Part shown: one piece after another, positions 21,849-30,811 of the stretch | How positions within the stretch are numbered: position 1 is the first letter of the stretch | Layout: every line of letters starts with the position of its first letter | From: a virus | Strand: one strand, 5' to 3' | IMG/VR virus record: IMGVR_UViG_3300028920_001181 | Coordinates: 1-34,062 of that record | DNA length: 34,062 nucleotides | Notes under the pieces: generated by a model | Seen by the model: the letters and a program-made list of their open reading frames with translations, nothing else | What the model was told of the DNA's origin: nothing | Database searches by the model: none | Made by a program: the position numbers and the translations under genes

Positions 21849-23297
21849 ATGGCTAATATTGCCGATTCTATTGAGGATATTTTGAGGGAGGAGCTTTCTC
21901 CGGCATCGGACGAAGCATTGTTCGAGGCCGATCCTCTTTTCGAAGAAATCTTGAAAACCTCGGTTGGGGTTGTCCGAGATGACGTTGGTCGAGATTGGTC
22001 AAAGAAGCAAACTTTTGTGACTTCTTTGGCAGGTGCAATCAAGGCTGAAGCTGCAACAGGGATGGAAGGTGACACGTTGACGTTTGGTGGCTCAGACACC
22101 GAACCGTCTACGATTTACTCTCCTGTCGCTGGGTGGCCGTCTGTCGGTCAAACTCCGTCACCGGGTTACGCTCAAAAAACCATTTCGCTGAAACGTTGGC
22201 GAGGTAATCTGTTTTTGCCCTTGGACTTGTTCCGAGCGGATCAACTGAATGCTTCGATCATTTCGGCGGTGGGTACCACTCTCAAGCAGACTTGTCGAAA
22301 TGTGGCGATGCAGCGAGCCAACAACTTCACGGCGTCCGATGGTGTTAAGTTATTGGGTCTCGTAGGGGCAAGTCCGAAAAATGACGCTGGCGATGCCGTC
22401 GATGACGAGGATCGTGAATGTGTCGTCACTCTGGAGGCCACGACCCAGATTCGCCGGTTTGCTCCCGGTATGATGGTCGAGATCCGTAACGACGCCGATG
22501 GGACTCTCCGCAACGATGGGACATATCCAAATGTCATCATCACGAAGGTGGACCCCATCGGTGGAACGATTCGTGTTACGCACGTCAGTTCGTCGGGTAC
22601 GTGGGCCACGGCTCCTGCTGCGGATGACTACATCGTGCTGGCAAATTCGTTCACGGCGGCTGCAACGGGGCATGGTCCTACTGGTCTGTTGCAGTGGATC
22701 ACAAATTCCGGAACGCCCTACGGCATCAGTCTGACCAATTTCCCCCAGTTCAAGAGCAAGATTACAGCGATCAGTGCGACGCTGACCGATCAACTGTTGA
22801 AGGCTCATCTGGGGGCATTCCAGGACACACATAATCGAGATCAGTGGCCGGAGACGTTAATCGTGACTCCGGGTGTGTTGTCCGACTATAACCAGGAAGT
22901 GGTAACTTATCGGAATTACGAGAGTCAAAATCAGCCGATTCGTCGGCATGGCGGCTTCGATTCCGGTGCTCGTTTCAGCTTCGATGGTTGGGAATACCGA
23001 TTCGCAACTTCAAACATCATCCCGAAGGGGTATGTTATCGCATGCAAGATGCGGAACGGGAATATCCAGCGGTTGGTTCCGCCGAATCTTCCGGGTTCTG
23101 GAAGTCAGGAGGAGTTCCCTCAGGATGTCGAGTTCATCGCCCCGGCGTTGGGTTTCCCGCGTCCTTGGATGCATACGACTTCCTCGGATCAACTGACTCC
23201 GTATGTCCAGGCACCTTTCGAGATTATCGAAGAGTATGTGCCTGAGGTCATTCCGGGTGTCATTCTGACTGGAGCCACGGAGTATTCGACTTCGTAA
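21849..23297 (+). CDS. Major capsid protein
   Basis: 482 residues. The ATG at 21849 has TTGGAGG 8 bases upstream; the out-of-frame ATG at 21844 and in-frame TTG at 21834 are not used. N-terminal helices (SIEDILREELSP; LFEEILKTSVGVV) are followed by a mixed alpha/beta body (WRGNLFLPLDLF; EYRFATSNIIPKGYVIACKM) and a beta-rich end (YVPEVIPGVILTGATEYS), consistent with an HK97-type shell protein. Its position after the scaffold is decisive. Stretches of this gene appear richer in CGT and GTC-type codons than its neighbours, as expected for a highly expressed gene. Long hairpins flank it on both sides. Confidence 0.87.
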   Translation: MANIADSIEDILREELSPASDEALFEADPLFEEILKTSVGVVRDDVGRDWSKKQTFVTSLAGAIKAEAATGMEGDTLTFGGSDTEPSTIYSPVAGWPSVGQTPSPGYAQKTISLKRWRGNLFLPLDLFRADQLNASIISAVGTTLKQTCRNVAMQRANNFTASDGVKLLGLVGASPKNDAGDAVDDEDRECVVTLEATTQIRRFAPGMMVEIRNDADGTLRNDGTYPNVIITKVDPIGGTIRVTHVSSSGTWATAPAADDYIVLANSFTAAATGHGPTGLLQWITNSGTPYGISLTNFPQFKSKITAISATLTDQLLKAHLGAFQDTHNRDQWPETLIVTPGVLSDYNQEVVTYRNYESQNQPIRRHGGFDSGARFSFDGWEYRFATSNIIPKGYVIACKMRNGNIQRLVPPNLPGSGSQEEFPQDVEFIAPALGFPRPWMHTTSSDQLTPYVQAPFEIIEEYVPEVIPGVILTGATEYSTS

Positions 23298-23318
23298 GTT
23301 CATGCTGTTTCTCCGATT

Positions 23319-23359
23319 GATGAGTTCCCCGGTTTTGTCATGGGGGCCGGGGACTCATC
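23319..23359 (+). other. Long hairpin after the capsid gene
   Basis: GATGAGTTCCCCGG (23319-23332) pairs with CCGGGGACTCATC (23347-23359) over 13 bp with one bulged T. No T run follows, so it is probably a 3' stability or processing structure rather than a terminator. Confidence 0.7.
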
Positions 23360-23387
23360 GCGGAGATTCATTTGCACGGAGAACATC

Positions 23388-23804
23388 ATGTTGACAGTAC
23401 CCTACCATCCCGGAAAACACATGATCTGGGATCACGAGGTTGGAAGATTTCTAAGACGTCATCTGCAACGAGATGACTTGTTTGTGTATTTTCACCGAAT
23501 TGCCCGGACTTGGATTGTTGCCTATTGGGTGGAAAAAGGTCGTCGGTTCGTCGAGGTTTGGAATGGGACGGACATTCGAGAGTTCAATCGGCAAGATGTG
23601 GATCAATTGGAACGATGGCATCATCGGTATGGTGAGACAGCTCGGGAATTCCGTAACAGGATTAAGTCCGAGGAAGCTGCTTATTATGCTCGGCAAGACG
23701 ATCAAAAAATGGAAGCTACCGATGCCAAGAAGTGGTTGAAGAAGAAAGTCGGGGGTGAGGGGCCATTGTGGGATACCGAAGGAACCTTTGCATTCGGAGC
23801 GTAG
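23388..23804 (+). CDS. Hypothetical protein after capsid, 138 aa
   Basis: The ATG at 23388 follows CGGAGA. The frame is open farther upstream, but that would lie in the hairpin. The N-terminal ~70 residues are strand-rich with many aromatic residues (DDLFVYFHRIARTWIVAYWV), and the rest is a charged helix (ETAREFRNRIKSEEAAYYAR). A match of 12 bases to the 14-bp motif (inverted, 23434-23445) lies inside the coding region and is probably chance. It may be a head accessory protein; no family recognised. Confidence 0.75.
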   Translation: MLTVPYHPGKHMIWDHEVGRFLRRHLQRDDLFVYFHRIARTWIVAYWVEKGRRFVEVWNGTDIREFNRQDVDQLERWHHRYGETAREFRNRIKSEEAAYYARQDDQKMEATDAKKWLKKKVGGEGPLWDTEGTFAFGA

Positions 23805-23807
23805 AAC

Positions 23808-24698
23808 ATGGCAGCAGAAGCACAATTAACGCGGTTGATTGCCTGGGTGAGAGCGAATACGGATGAGTCTGATGTCCGAGCTAAGTATTCAGATTCCGAT
23901 TTGATTGACCGATTGGAAGGTTCTTTCGCCGAAGTTTTAACGGAATTGGGAGGAGCCCAAGACGATCCGCTTTTGGTTCGTCATAACATCTCGATTTCAG
24001 AAGGTTCAACAGTTTTTCTGTTGCCGCCCTGTGTGGGGGAGCTTCTCCGGATCGCAAAACGTTCCGGTACCACGGAGGATTATATCGAATGGCAGCTTCT
24101 TCCCCGCCCGATGACTCGATTTCAGGGGAAAGGATTATACCTGGAAGGACGAATGCTGCGATTTGAACCCCCCTGGGCAGGGACGGATTACACGTTGGAA
24201 TTGTTGTATATCCCGACCGGGGATTTCCGATTCCACTACGGGACCTCAACCACCTTTACGACGAACACGATCACCTTGGCGGCTTCACCGACCCTCGGGA
24301 CCCTGGATACCCGCGACAATGCTTATACTGGGGCAATTCTACGCGTTCTCGGCAATAATGGGGACTCTGTTATTCAGGAACGATTCATTTCGTCCTATGA
24401 CCGATCCACGAGAATTGCAACAGTCGAGCCAGCGTTTTCCCCTGCGTTGGATACTACCTGTGTGTACGAAGTCATCCCGAGTTATTTTCGACAGTTGGAA
24501 CGTTTAGCTGCCTGGAATGTGGCTTTAGACCTGTTGTCCATCAGAGGAAATGCGAAAAAGTATGGCCTAATGGCGTCCAGGTTCCAAGCTAAAATGCGGA
24601 CTACGCGTATTGCTATTCGGCGAAGAGAGTCCATGTTGGGGACTCACTTCACTCAGACACCCGGGGATTCTCTGTGTCCTCGGATAGGAAACTTGTAA
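23808..24698 (+). CDS. Putative head-tail adaptor protein
   Basis: 296 residues, 3 bases after the preceding stop. The N-terminal helices (LTRLIAWVRANTDESDV; LIDRLEGSFAEVLTEL), a beta-rich middle (YTLELLYIPTGDFRFHY; TTFTTNTITLAASP) and a final helical segment (FRQLERLAAWNVALDLLSIR) fit the helix-beta-helix design of phage connector or adaptor proteins. Position after the capsid genes agrees. The exact family is not recognised, so this is inference. Confidence 0.7.
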   Translation: MAAEAQLTRLIAWVRANTDESDVRAKYSDSDLIDRLEGSFAEVLTELGGAQDDPLLVRHNISISEGSTVFLLPPCVGELLRIAKRSGTTEDYIEWQLLPRPMTRFQGKGLYLEGRMLRFEPPWAGTDYTLELLYIPTGDFRFHYGTSTTFTTNTITLAASPTLGTLDTRDNAYTGAILRVLGNNGDSVIQERFISSYDRSTRIATVEPAFSPALDTTCVYEVIPSYFRQLERLAAWNVALDLLSIRGNAKKYGLMASRFQAKMRTTRIAIRRRESMLGTHFTQTPGDSLCPRIGNL

Positions 24699-25270
24699 TG
24701 ACGGATCAACTTCATACAACGGAGCAGCTACTCCGGTTGATTCCGGATAATGATAATGGGCAAATCACAGCTCAGGATTTCCGCGATATTGTTACGTCTT
24801 ATCGTCGATGTTGCGGGCAACTTAAGCAAGGAGCCATTACGACTCATGCCGACTTGAATCAAATGGAAACTCGCCAAGTTGCATTTTCGTCTCCCTTTCT
24901 CCCCTATCCAACCGGAGTGTGCAATTCGGGGAATAATGCTTTGGTTGTTCCGGTAGCCGGATTGTATTTAATCGGAGCCGGGATCAGTCTGGATGTCACG
25001 GTTCCATCTCCTCTCCCGGCATCCGCAGAGTACCATTGGTTCGTTCGCACAAATGAACGTCCTATTCCTGGTTTAGTCGTAGGCGGAATAATGGGAGTGG
25101 CTAAACCCGAGTTGAGTATCCACCAAGTGCAAGGGATTTGTAGTGTTGCTTCCTTGAGGAAACAGGCTGTCGTAGATGTCGCAGTGCAAATAGATCCTGG
25201 GAGTCTTATCACGGCACCGTACACTTACCGTAGTCGGGGATGGTTTTTAACCTTGGTGAGGCTGGGGTAA
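24698..25270 (+). CDS. Tandem virion protein paralogue 1, 190 aa
   Basis: The ATG at 24698 overlaps the preceding gene's stop by one base, with ATAGGA upstream. Residues 1-40 carry a signature shared with the next two genes: LL-x-x-x-PD ... I-x-x-Q-D-x-RD-x-x-x-S. The remainder is an all-beta, jelly-roll-like domain with VVPVAGLYLIGAGISL, similar in pattern to C1q/TNF-type beta-sandwiches of phage fibres and decoration proteins. Likely a fibre or head/tail decoration subunit; no family confirmed. Confidence 0.75.
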   Translation: MTDQLHTTEQLLRLIPDNDNGQITAQDFRDIVTSYRRCCGQLKQGAITTHADLNQMETRQVAFSSPFLPYPTGVCNSGNNALVVPVAGLYLIGAGISLDVTVPSPLPASAEYHWFVRTNERPIPGLVVGGIMGVAKPELSIHQVQGICSVASLRKQAVVDVAVQIDPGSLITAPYTYRSRGWFLTLVRLG

Positions 25271-25884
25271 TGGCGGACACAGAACGAACTATCGCTGAAT
25301 TGTTGAGCACCTATTTCCCAGACAACGTAGCTGGTGACATAAGCCCCCAAGATTGTCGGGATCTCCTGGTGTCTTTGCGAGGGGGTTATTGTTCCGCTTA
25401 TCATCCGGGAGCTTCACCCTCCGTTAGCAACAATGGAACAACAACGGGTTTGGAGTTTAATGCAGGATCAGCTATCGGACCTTATCCGACAGCGAATTCT
25501 CCTTTCCCATACAATAATGCCTCAGGAAATCCCGGAGTCTCGATCACCAATGATCCCACCCGTATAGCTGTTGAGGTATCCGGAGTTTACCTAGTAATTT
25601 TCACGGGTATCGCCCAGGTGTCCTACACGGGATATGCCACGGGACACTACAGCGAGATTGCAATTCAAGTACAACCAGGAGGTGCCGGAGCTTGGGTGAC
25701 CCAACTGCAAACCAAAATTCGATGTCGTTCAATCTCAAGTGCTAATGAGTCAGTTCCTTTCTGTTCCGTAGGTTTGATTGTTGCGGAGGCGGGGGATGTG
25801 TGGCGATTCACAGAATCGGCAGATCATGCAAATACCTCATGGTCCAGCCGTTACGGATCTCTGACCATTCTGAAGGTGGGGTAA
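25270..25884 (+). CDS. Tandem virion protein paralogue 2, 204 aa
   Basis: The start overlaps the previous stop (TAATG). N-terminus ERTIAELLSTYFPD ... ISPQDCRDLLVSLRGG matches its neighbours. The C-terminal beta domain has VEVSGVYLVIFTGIAQVS and ends YGSLTILKVG. It is most like paralogue 3 in its first 35 residues. Same inferred role as paralogue 1. Confidence 0.77.
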   Translation: MADTERTIAELLSTYFPDNVAGDISPQDCRDLLVSLRGGYCSAYHPGASPSVSNNGTTTGLEFNAGSAIGPYPTANSPFPYNNASGNPGVSITNDPTRIAVEVSGVYLVIFTGIAQVSYTGYATGHYSEIAIQVQPGGAGAWVTQLQTKIRCRSISSANESVPFCSVGLIVAEAGDVWRFTESADHANTSWSSRYGSLTILKVG

Positions 25885-25885
25885 T

Positions 25886-26467
25886 ATGTCTGTTGCTGAG
25901 AGAACTTTGGCTGATTTGCTTGCGAATATTTTTCCGGACTCTCCCGATCCGAAAATTTCATCGCAGAATCTCCGTGACGCCATTGTGTCAACTTTCGGAG
26001 GGCATATCGCACTCTACGGAAATGGGGAAGAATTTTCGAAAGCCGCATCGTATACAGGGTGCTTTCCCGACGTTTCCTGGTGTACGAGAGGTCCCGTTAC
26101 GCCGTATAAGGATTCGGGAGGTTCTGAAATTTTCACTCTGGATTCGAGTAATACCACGATCCGAGTTAATGTTGCTGGGACCTACTTAATCGGACTGTTT
26201 AATCTCTATTGTCTGACAGGAGCCGCAGGAAACACGGCACTAATCAGTTTGGCGATGAACACTGGCGGCGGTTGGGGTGTGCATCTCGATTCTTACCACA
26301 TACTCCATGCTTGGACAGGGACGGGTGTTCCGTATCAAAGTTATCCGATCATCGTTGAAAAAACTTTGGCGGCAAACACGTTCCTGGCTCCTTATTGTGC
26401 TATAACCGTGCCGGGATCAACTTTATGGGCGTGTCCGAATGTTTTCTTTGTCAAGAGGTTAAGTTAG
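25886..26467 (+). CDS. Tandem virion protein paralogue 3, 193 aa
   Basis: Starts one base after the previous stop. N-terminus ERTLADLLANIFPD ... ISSQNLRDAIVSTFGG, then a beta-rich body with VNVAGTYLIGLFNLYCL, aligned with the other two. The three beta domains have diverged much more than the short N-termini, as expected if the N-terminus docks to a shared partner and the C-terminus binds something variable. Confidence 0.77.
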   Translation: MSVAERTLADLLANIFPDSPDPKISSQNLRDAIVSTFGGHIALYGNGEEFSKAASYTGCFPDVSWCTRGPVTPYKDSGGSEIFTLDSSNTTIRVNVAGTYLIGLFNLYCLTGAAGNTALISLAMNTGGGWGVHLDSYHILHAWTGTGVPYQSYPIIVEKTLAANTFLAPYCAITVPGSTLWACPNVFFVKRLS

Positions 26468-26608
26468 GAATGCATGTCAGCCCCCAAGGATCAAATGTCT
26501 CGATTGGACAGCATGTAAGCCGAAGCTGCCAAACAGTAGGTTGGACGCCTCAAGTTGCGAACAGTCTGCAAATAAGCTCCTTGTTCGCGGGGGACGGATT
26601 TGCTTGGT

Positions 26609-26622
26609 CATTCCAACCTCGT
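26609..26622 (+). repeat. 14-bp boundary motif, copy 8 (+)
   Basis: Exact CATTCCAACCTCGT in the 233-base gap (26468-26700) before the large tail gene. Nothing else distinct is seen in that gap. Confidence 0.9.
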
Positions 26623-26700
26623 ATGACTTTATGGGGTGAGTCATCTTTGCGTCCGGTGGAGGATTTGAAAATGCAAATTCTTGGGATCAGGAGCTAGCTT

Positions 26701-29106
26701 GTGGCTGAGAAATCCTGGCACTATAACTTTCCGATGGCTATTGCGGATCTCCGCACTGAACCTTCCATGTTGCAACCTGGATTTTCGCAGGACATTGTGG
26801 GGGTGGATGGGCGTCTGACGGGGGGTCTGACTCGGTTTGCAGGACTTCGGCCACTGGTCCGATTAACCGGCATTGATGCAAGCACCACGGAGGCAAGTTG
26901 TGATTCCAGTAAGTTTTCCACGGCTTATTCCCGATCCAAGACTATTAACTTTTTCAAGTATGCTGAAGTTCGGAAAGGGGCTGACAGCAACGTCCTGTAC
27001 CGAGGTTTCGTAGTCCGAATCGGATACACGGTCACATTTCAATATTATGATCCGGAAGCAGCTTCTTGGGCTTCCACGGTGATCGATTCCTATTCCGGGG
27101 GTGACATCGATGTCACCTACGGTGATCGGTTCCTTTGGTACATTAACAACAAGTCAGCGGGGAAAACGTTATTCTGGGAGAACGATGATTGGACACTCCG
27201 AACTTTGGGTCATCTCGGCAATTTGTTTCCGTTCTCCGATGTGCAAACCAATGAGGGGACAGGTTTAACCATTGGGACTCGGACTGTCTCATTTGGTCTT
27301 TTGGATGCCAGTGCCATCACGACAGATCGAATCCACTATCGGATCGGTATCAGATTCGTAGATTCGCAACGAAACATGGCTTCACCTTTGCGAATCTACG
27401 AACTACGAGAGGATACGCCGACTTCGGACTTCGTAATTCAAGGGAAATTCCGAATTCAGGCGGAAGAAACAACCCAATATGACACCATCGAAATTTATCG
27501 GACAATCAACAATGGCAGCTACCTATATCGGGAAATTTATCACCATGTTCCGACTGCGATTCAACGAGAAGGGGCACGATTATCAGATTTAGTCGGAGAC
27601 GGGGCGGCACATGGCACACATTCGGTGGGTCTAAATTTCAAGGCATTTGGGACTTCGGGGGATTGGATTTACTTCATCCTGGGTGTGAATTCCGATTTTT
27701 CGCATTACGAAATGGGAAATCTCTTTAGTGGGGAATTCTATATCCGAGGAACTATGGATGACGAAGAGTTAGTCCTTCAGGAGTCCTACGATGTTGCCGT
27801 CGAATCGGCAGGTTCGGAGCCCCGGGGAGACCGAATTTACTATATGGATGGCCGCATGTTTCTAGCCCGAGCGAGTCTCTTGGGTCTCAATACACGAGGT
27901 GATGTGTACTTCAGCCCCGGGGATTCGGTTAAGCCTGAGACATTTCAAGACCTCAGCATGTTTCCGATTCCTCGCCCCTCAGATCGGATTGAATGTTTTG
28001 TTCGGGCAGGGGATTATTTATACGGTATCGCCAACACCCGAATGTTCAGATTTGCGGTAAATGGGACAAGTGTGGCAACCGAACGAATTGCTCACGGTTG
28101 GGGCCTTTTGAATCGGAATTGTGTTGTCGAAGCATCTGGGAATCTGTTTGTCTTGGGCCAAAATGCTCTTTTCCAAGTTAACGGAGCTACCGGAAATGGC
28201 GAAACAATTGGAGTTGTGGAACGTCTCTTGGCTGATTCAAGGACGTGGGCCGACGATCTGGCCTCTTTATTTCTGGTTTACGATAGCGTTTCTTCGTGTC
28301 TGTACATCGTGAATCCTGTTCAGGAGGAGGCCATTGCACTTTGGGGCACCACCCGGACCGTGACTCGTCTCAAGGATATGAATTTTGTCGCGGCAACTTC
28401 AGGTCCTCATCCGGTTGATGGGGGTATCGACCGAGCTTATTTCATCACTGCTAATGGTCTAATTGTGACGCCCGCCGATCTAGGATCTGATATTAGTTCC
28501 GATCCCCAAACTCAATTAGGAGTGACGGGGACCGTGAATGGTTCAATTACCGGGTCCAGCGGAATTACCAATATTCAAGATTCAGCAGCTTCTTTTGATT
28601 CGGATTTGCAAGATTGCTATGTGTATATCTTGTCCGGATCGGAAGCCGGGAACAAATATCTCATCTCATCCAACACGGGGACAGCTTTAACCATCGTCAA
28701 TACGGGGACATTGAATGTGGCAGCAGGGGATCGGTACGCCGTCAGTCCGATTCCGATGGAATGGACCGGATGGCCCCTAGCTGGAATGGAAGAAGCGGCC
28801 CCTCAGCCGATAGATCAATTTTACCAACGAATTGCGATTGCGATGGGGCTTCATGTGGGCCGTCTGACAGGGGAAACGGATTCAAACAACGCTCAGGCCA
28901 CAGTGGGACTAACAACAGATCCTTACGGGACCCTGGATGTCTCGGATACCATATATCTCACGTTGTATCCCCGGTCTTGTTACGGTAAAACACCTTTAGG
29001 GGAACCTATTATGTTCCCCGTGTTTCGTTGTTACGCTTCGAATCTTGGAATCACACTACGAGGTGTTCACGTCCTCGGTGAACTGACTTCGACTGTGGAG
29101 GATTGA
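26701..29106 (+). CDS. Large tail protein, probable nozzle/tube component
   Basis: 801 residues from a GTG behind AGGAG. The protein is beta-rich throughout, with repeated strand pairs (GYTVTFQYYDPEAASW; GDYLYGIANTRMFRFAV; GNLFVLGQNALFQVNG; VYDSVSSCLYIVNP) like a beta-propeller. That, the ~800-residue size and the position match the tail tubular protein B (gp12) of T7-like phages, which forms the tail nozzle. The C-terminal ~250 residues add Gly/Ser/Thr-rich beta segments. No direct sequence identity to T7 gp12 is claimed. Confidence 0.75.
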   Translation: MAEKSWHYNFPMAIADLRTEPSMLQPGFSQDIVGVDGRLTGGLTRFAGLRPLVRLTGIDASTTEASCDSSKFSTAYSRSKTINFFKYAEVRKGADSNVLYRGFVVRIGYTVTFQYYDPEAASWASTVIDSYSGGDIDVTYGDRFLWYINNKSAGKTLFWENDDWTLRTLGHLGNLFPFSDVQTNEGTGLTIGTRTVSFGLLDASAITTDRIHYRIGIRFVDSQRNMASPLRIYELREDTPTSDFVIQGKFRIQAEETTQYDTIEIYRTINNGSYLYREIYHHVPTAIQREGARLSDLVGDGAAHGTHSVGLNFKAFGTSGDWIYFILGVNSDFSHYEMGNLFSGEFYIRGTMDDEELVLQESYDVAVESAGSEPRGDRIYYMDGRMFLARASLLGLNTRGDVYFSPGDSVKPETFQDLSMFPIPRPSDRIECFVRAGDYLYGIANTRMFRFAVNGTSVATERIAHGWGLLNRNCVVEASGNLFVLGQNALFQVNGATGNGETIGVVERLLADSRTWADDLASLFLVYDSVSSCLYIVNPVQEEAIALWGTTRTVTRLKDMNFVAATSGPHPVDGGIDRAYFITANGLIVTPADLGSDISSDPQTQLGVTGTVNGSITGSSGITNIQDSAASFDSDLQDCYVYILSGSEAGNKYLISSNTGTALTIVNTGTLNVAAGDRYAVSPIPMEWTGWPLAGMEEAAPQPIDQFYQRIAIAMGLHVGRLTGETDSNNAQATVGLTTDPYGTLDVSDTIYLTLYPRSCYGKTPLGEPIMFPVFRCYASNLGITLRGVHVLGELTSTVED

Positions 29107-29107
29107 A

Positions 29108-30793
29108 ATGGCTACGACACCTCAAAATACGACGCGAGTTCCTCTTCCAGAACATCGAGTCGAGCGATTGGAGGGAACATCTCGAACCACAGAACGAGAC
29201 GTTTTCCTGGATGAGCAGCAGAATATTGCTAAAAATTTGTTTGCTGATCCAAATTCCCCTTTTGGCCAAGATCTTGATCCCAAATTGATGCCGATGGCTC
29301 AGGCAATGGGATCGGATTATATGTTGGGGGAAAAATCTCGGGCTGAGAACGAGCAAAGAGTCCACGATTATTCCAATAAGCTCCAGGAACGAAATGCCAC
29401 AGATGCCGAACAGCGTCGAGCGGATCTGGAAGGTGCGTTCGGTGGCGGTATCGCTGAACGGATCAACAAGATTAACGCGGATTCCAGAAATGCGACTTCC
29501 ACGGCGAACACCGATTACCAGATGTCCGTGGCTGCTGCCGAAGGGCTGTTGGAGGATAAGAATCAAGCCATCCGGGATACGGATGTCGCTTTCAGAAATA
29601 TTCAAGGAGAGGCAGCTAAGTTCGGTGACACTGAGAAAGTACTTCACGGTTTCGCAGAAGATGCTTATCAAGGAGAAATGGCGGCTATCGCTAAGATCAA
29701 TGAAGATCGGGATGCAGCCATTGCGAAAGTGGATACTCTGGTTTCCGATGTGAATGACAAGTATCAGCAGTTGCAGGATCTTCAACGGCAAGGACGCCAA
29801 GGTTTAAGCAGTCAGAAATCGGAAACGTTAAATGGGCTTCGAAATCAAACCGCTCAGGTTACTGAGCAAGCTCGGGGAGCCATCCTCTCCAAAGCCAAAG
29901 TGCAAAAACAATCTGCAATGGCCCAATTGCAGCAGATGGGGTACCCGAGTGATTCCCCCCAGGTTATGTTTGCGGGTCTTTCTGTGGATCAGCAGGCGGC
30001 TCAGGAGTTGGGTTCTATCCACAATGAGGCATCTCTTGCCTATATCGAGGGGGTTCGCAGCACTCAAGTAGAATATGCCAAAATGTTTCAAGCTTTGGAG
30101 ACTGGTTACGGACAAGCTTCCGCAATGGGACTTCAAGCGGTCGGGGACACGACTTCTCAAGGGGTTCGGTCCGCAACAGATGCCTATCTGACCTCCTCAG
30201 AACAAAAAGTAAAAGCAACCGAGCAAGCGGAATCCAATCTTGCCACCCGTAAATCTGACGCATCAACTTGGAAAACGGAACAGGAAACGGGTATGCTTGC
30301 GGAAGGAAGTAAATGGGCAACCGATGCCAAGAATGAGGCTCGGACAAATCTGGGGGGTCTTGCGGCTCAAACGTTGACCGCAGCCGGAAATACTCACACC
30401 AATGCAATTTCCGACATCAACAAGTGGAAAAACGATCAAACAACTTTGGCAACCCAGGTATTTACCAATGCTCAAATGGAATCCGACAAACTTCGACTCC
30501 TCGGAAATGAACAAGAGGCGAATCTTGTCCAGTTGGAAACTGAATGGGCTACTCATATTCCTATGGCTCCTTTTGTAGGGGCTTTGACGGAAAGTCAGAT
30601 CGGGTTGGAAAACCGAACTTGGGATCGGTTTATGGGTATCGTGGGCACTGTGTTGAGTGCTATTCCTGTGATTTTCCCGGGACGATATCAGCCCAAACAA
30701 CCAAGTTCCAGCGGTATGTTAGGTGCCGCAGGTATTTCGGGTGGTTCATCTGTTGCCAGTGCTGCAACATTTGGTTTGTTTAGTCAAGACTAA
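29108..30793 (+). CDS. Helical internal virion (ejection-type) protein, 561 aa
   Basis: Starts one base after the previous stop. Long Ala/Gln/Glu-rich helices dominate (AEQRRADLEGAFGGGIAERI; QLQDLQRQGRQGLSSQKS; ATEQAESNLATRKSDASTW), followed by a short hydrophobic segment (FMGIVGTVLSAIPVIFPG, about 515-532) and a Gly/Ser/Ala-rich tail. Such proteins downstream of the nozzle gene in podoviruses are carried in the head and enter the cell envelope with DNA. The call rests on composition and order. Confidence 0.7.
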   Translation: MATTPQNTTRVPLPEHRVERLEGTSRTTERDVFLDEQQNIAKNLFADPNSPFGQDLDPKLMPMAQAMGSDYMLGEKSRAENEQRVHDYSNKLQERNATDAEQRRADLEGAFGGGIAERINKINADSRNATSTANTDYQMSVAAAEGLLEDKNQAIRDTDVAFRNIQGEAAKFGDTEKVLHGFAEDAYQGEMAAIAKINEDRDAAIAKVDTLVSDVNDKYQQLQDLQRQGRQGLSSQKSETLNGLRNQTAQVTEQARGAILSKAKVQKQSAMAQLQQMGYPSDSPQVMFAGLSVDQQAAQELGSIHNEASLAYIEGVRSTQVEYAKMFQALETGYGQASAMGLQAVGDTTSQGVRSATDAYLTSSEQKVKATEQAESNLATRKSDASTWKTEQETGMLAEGSKWATDAKNEARTNLGGLAAQTLTAAGNTHTNAISDINKWKNDQTTLATQVFTNAQMESDKLRLLGNEQEANLVQLETEWATHIPMAPFVGALTESQIGLENRTWDRFMGIVGTVLSAIPVIFPGRYQPKQPSSSGMLGAAGISGGSSVASAATFGLFSQD

Positions 30794-30811
30794 ATTTTCG
30801 TGAGGTGTGCA

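Noticed and set aside
26470-26697. Small frame in the gap before the large tail gene
   Set aside because: It runs through the 14-bp motif, its TAGGA is too close to the ATG, and the product shows no domain-like pattern.
29051-29800. 249-codon - strand frame
   Set aside because: Shadow of the helical virion gene on the + strand; composition is that of a reverse-read coding frame.
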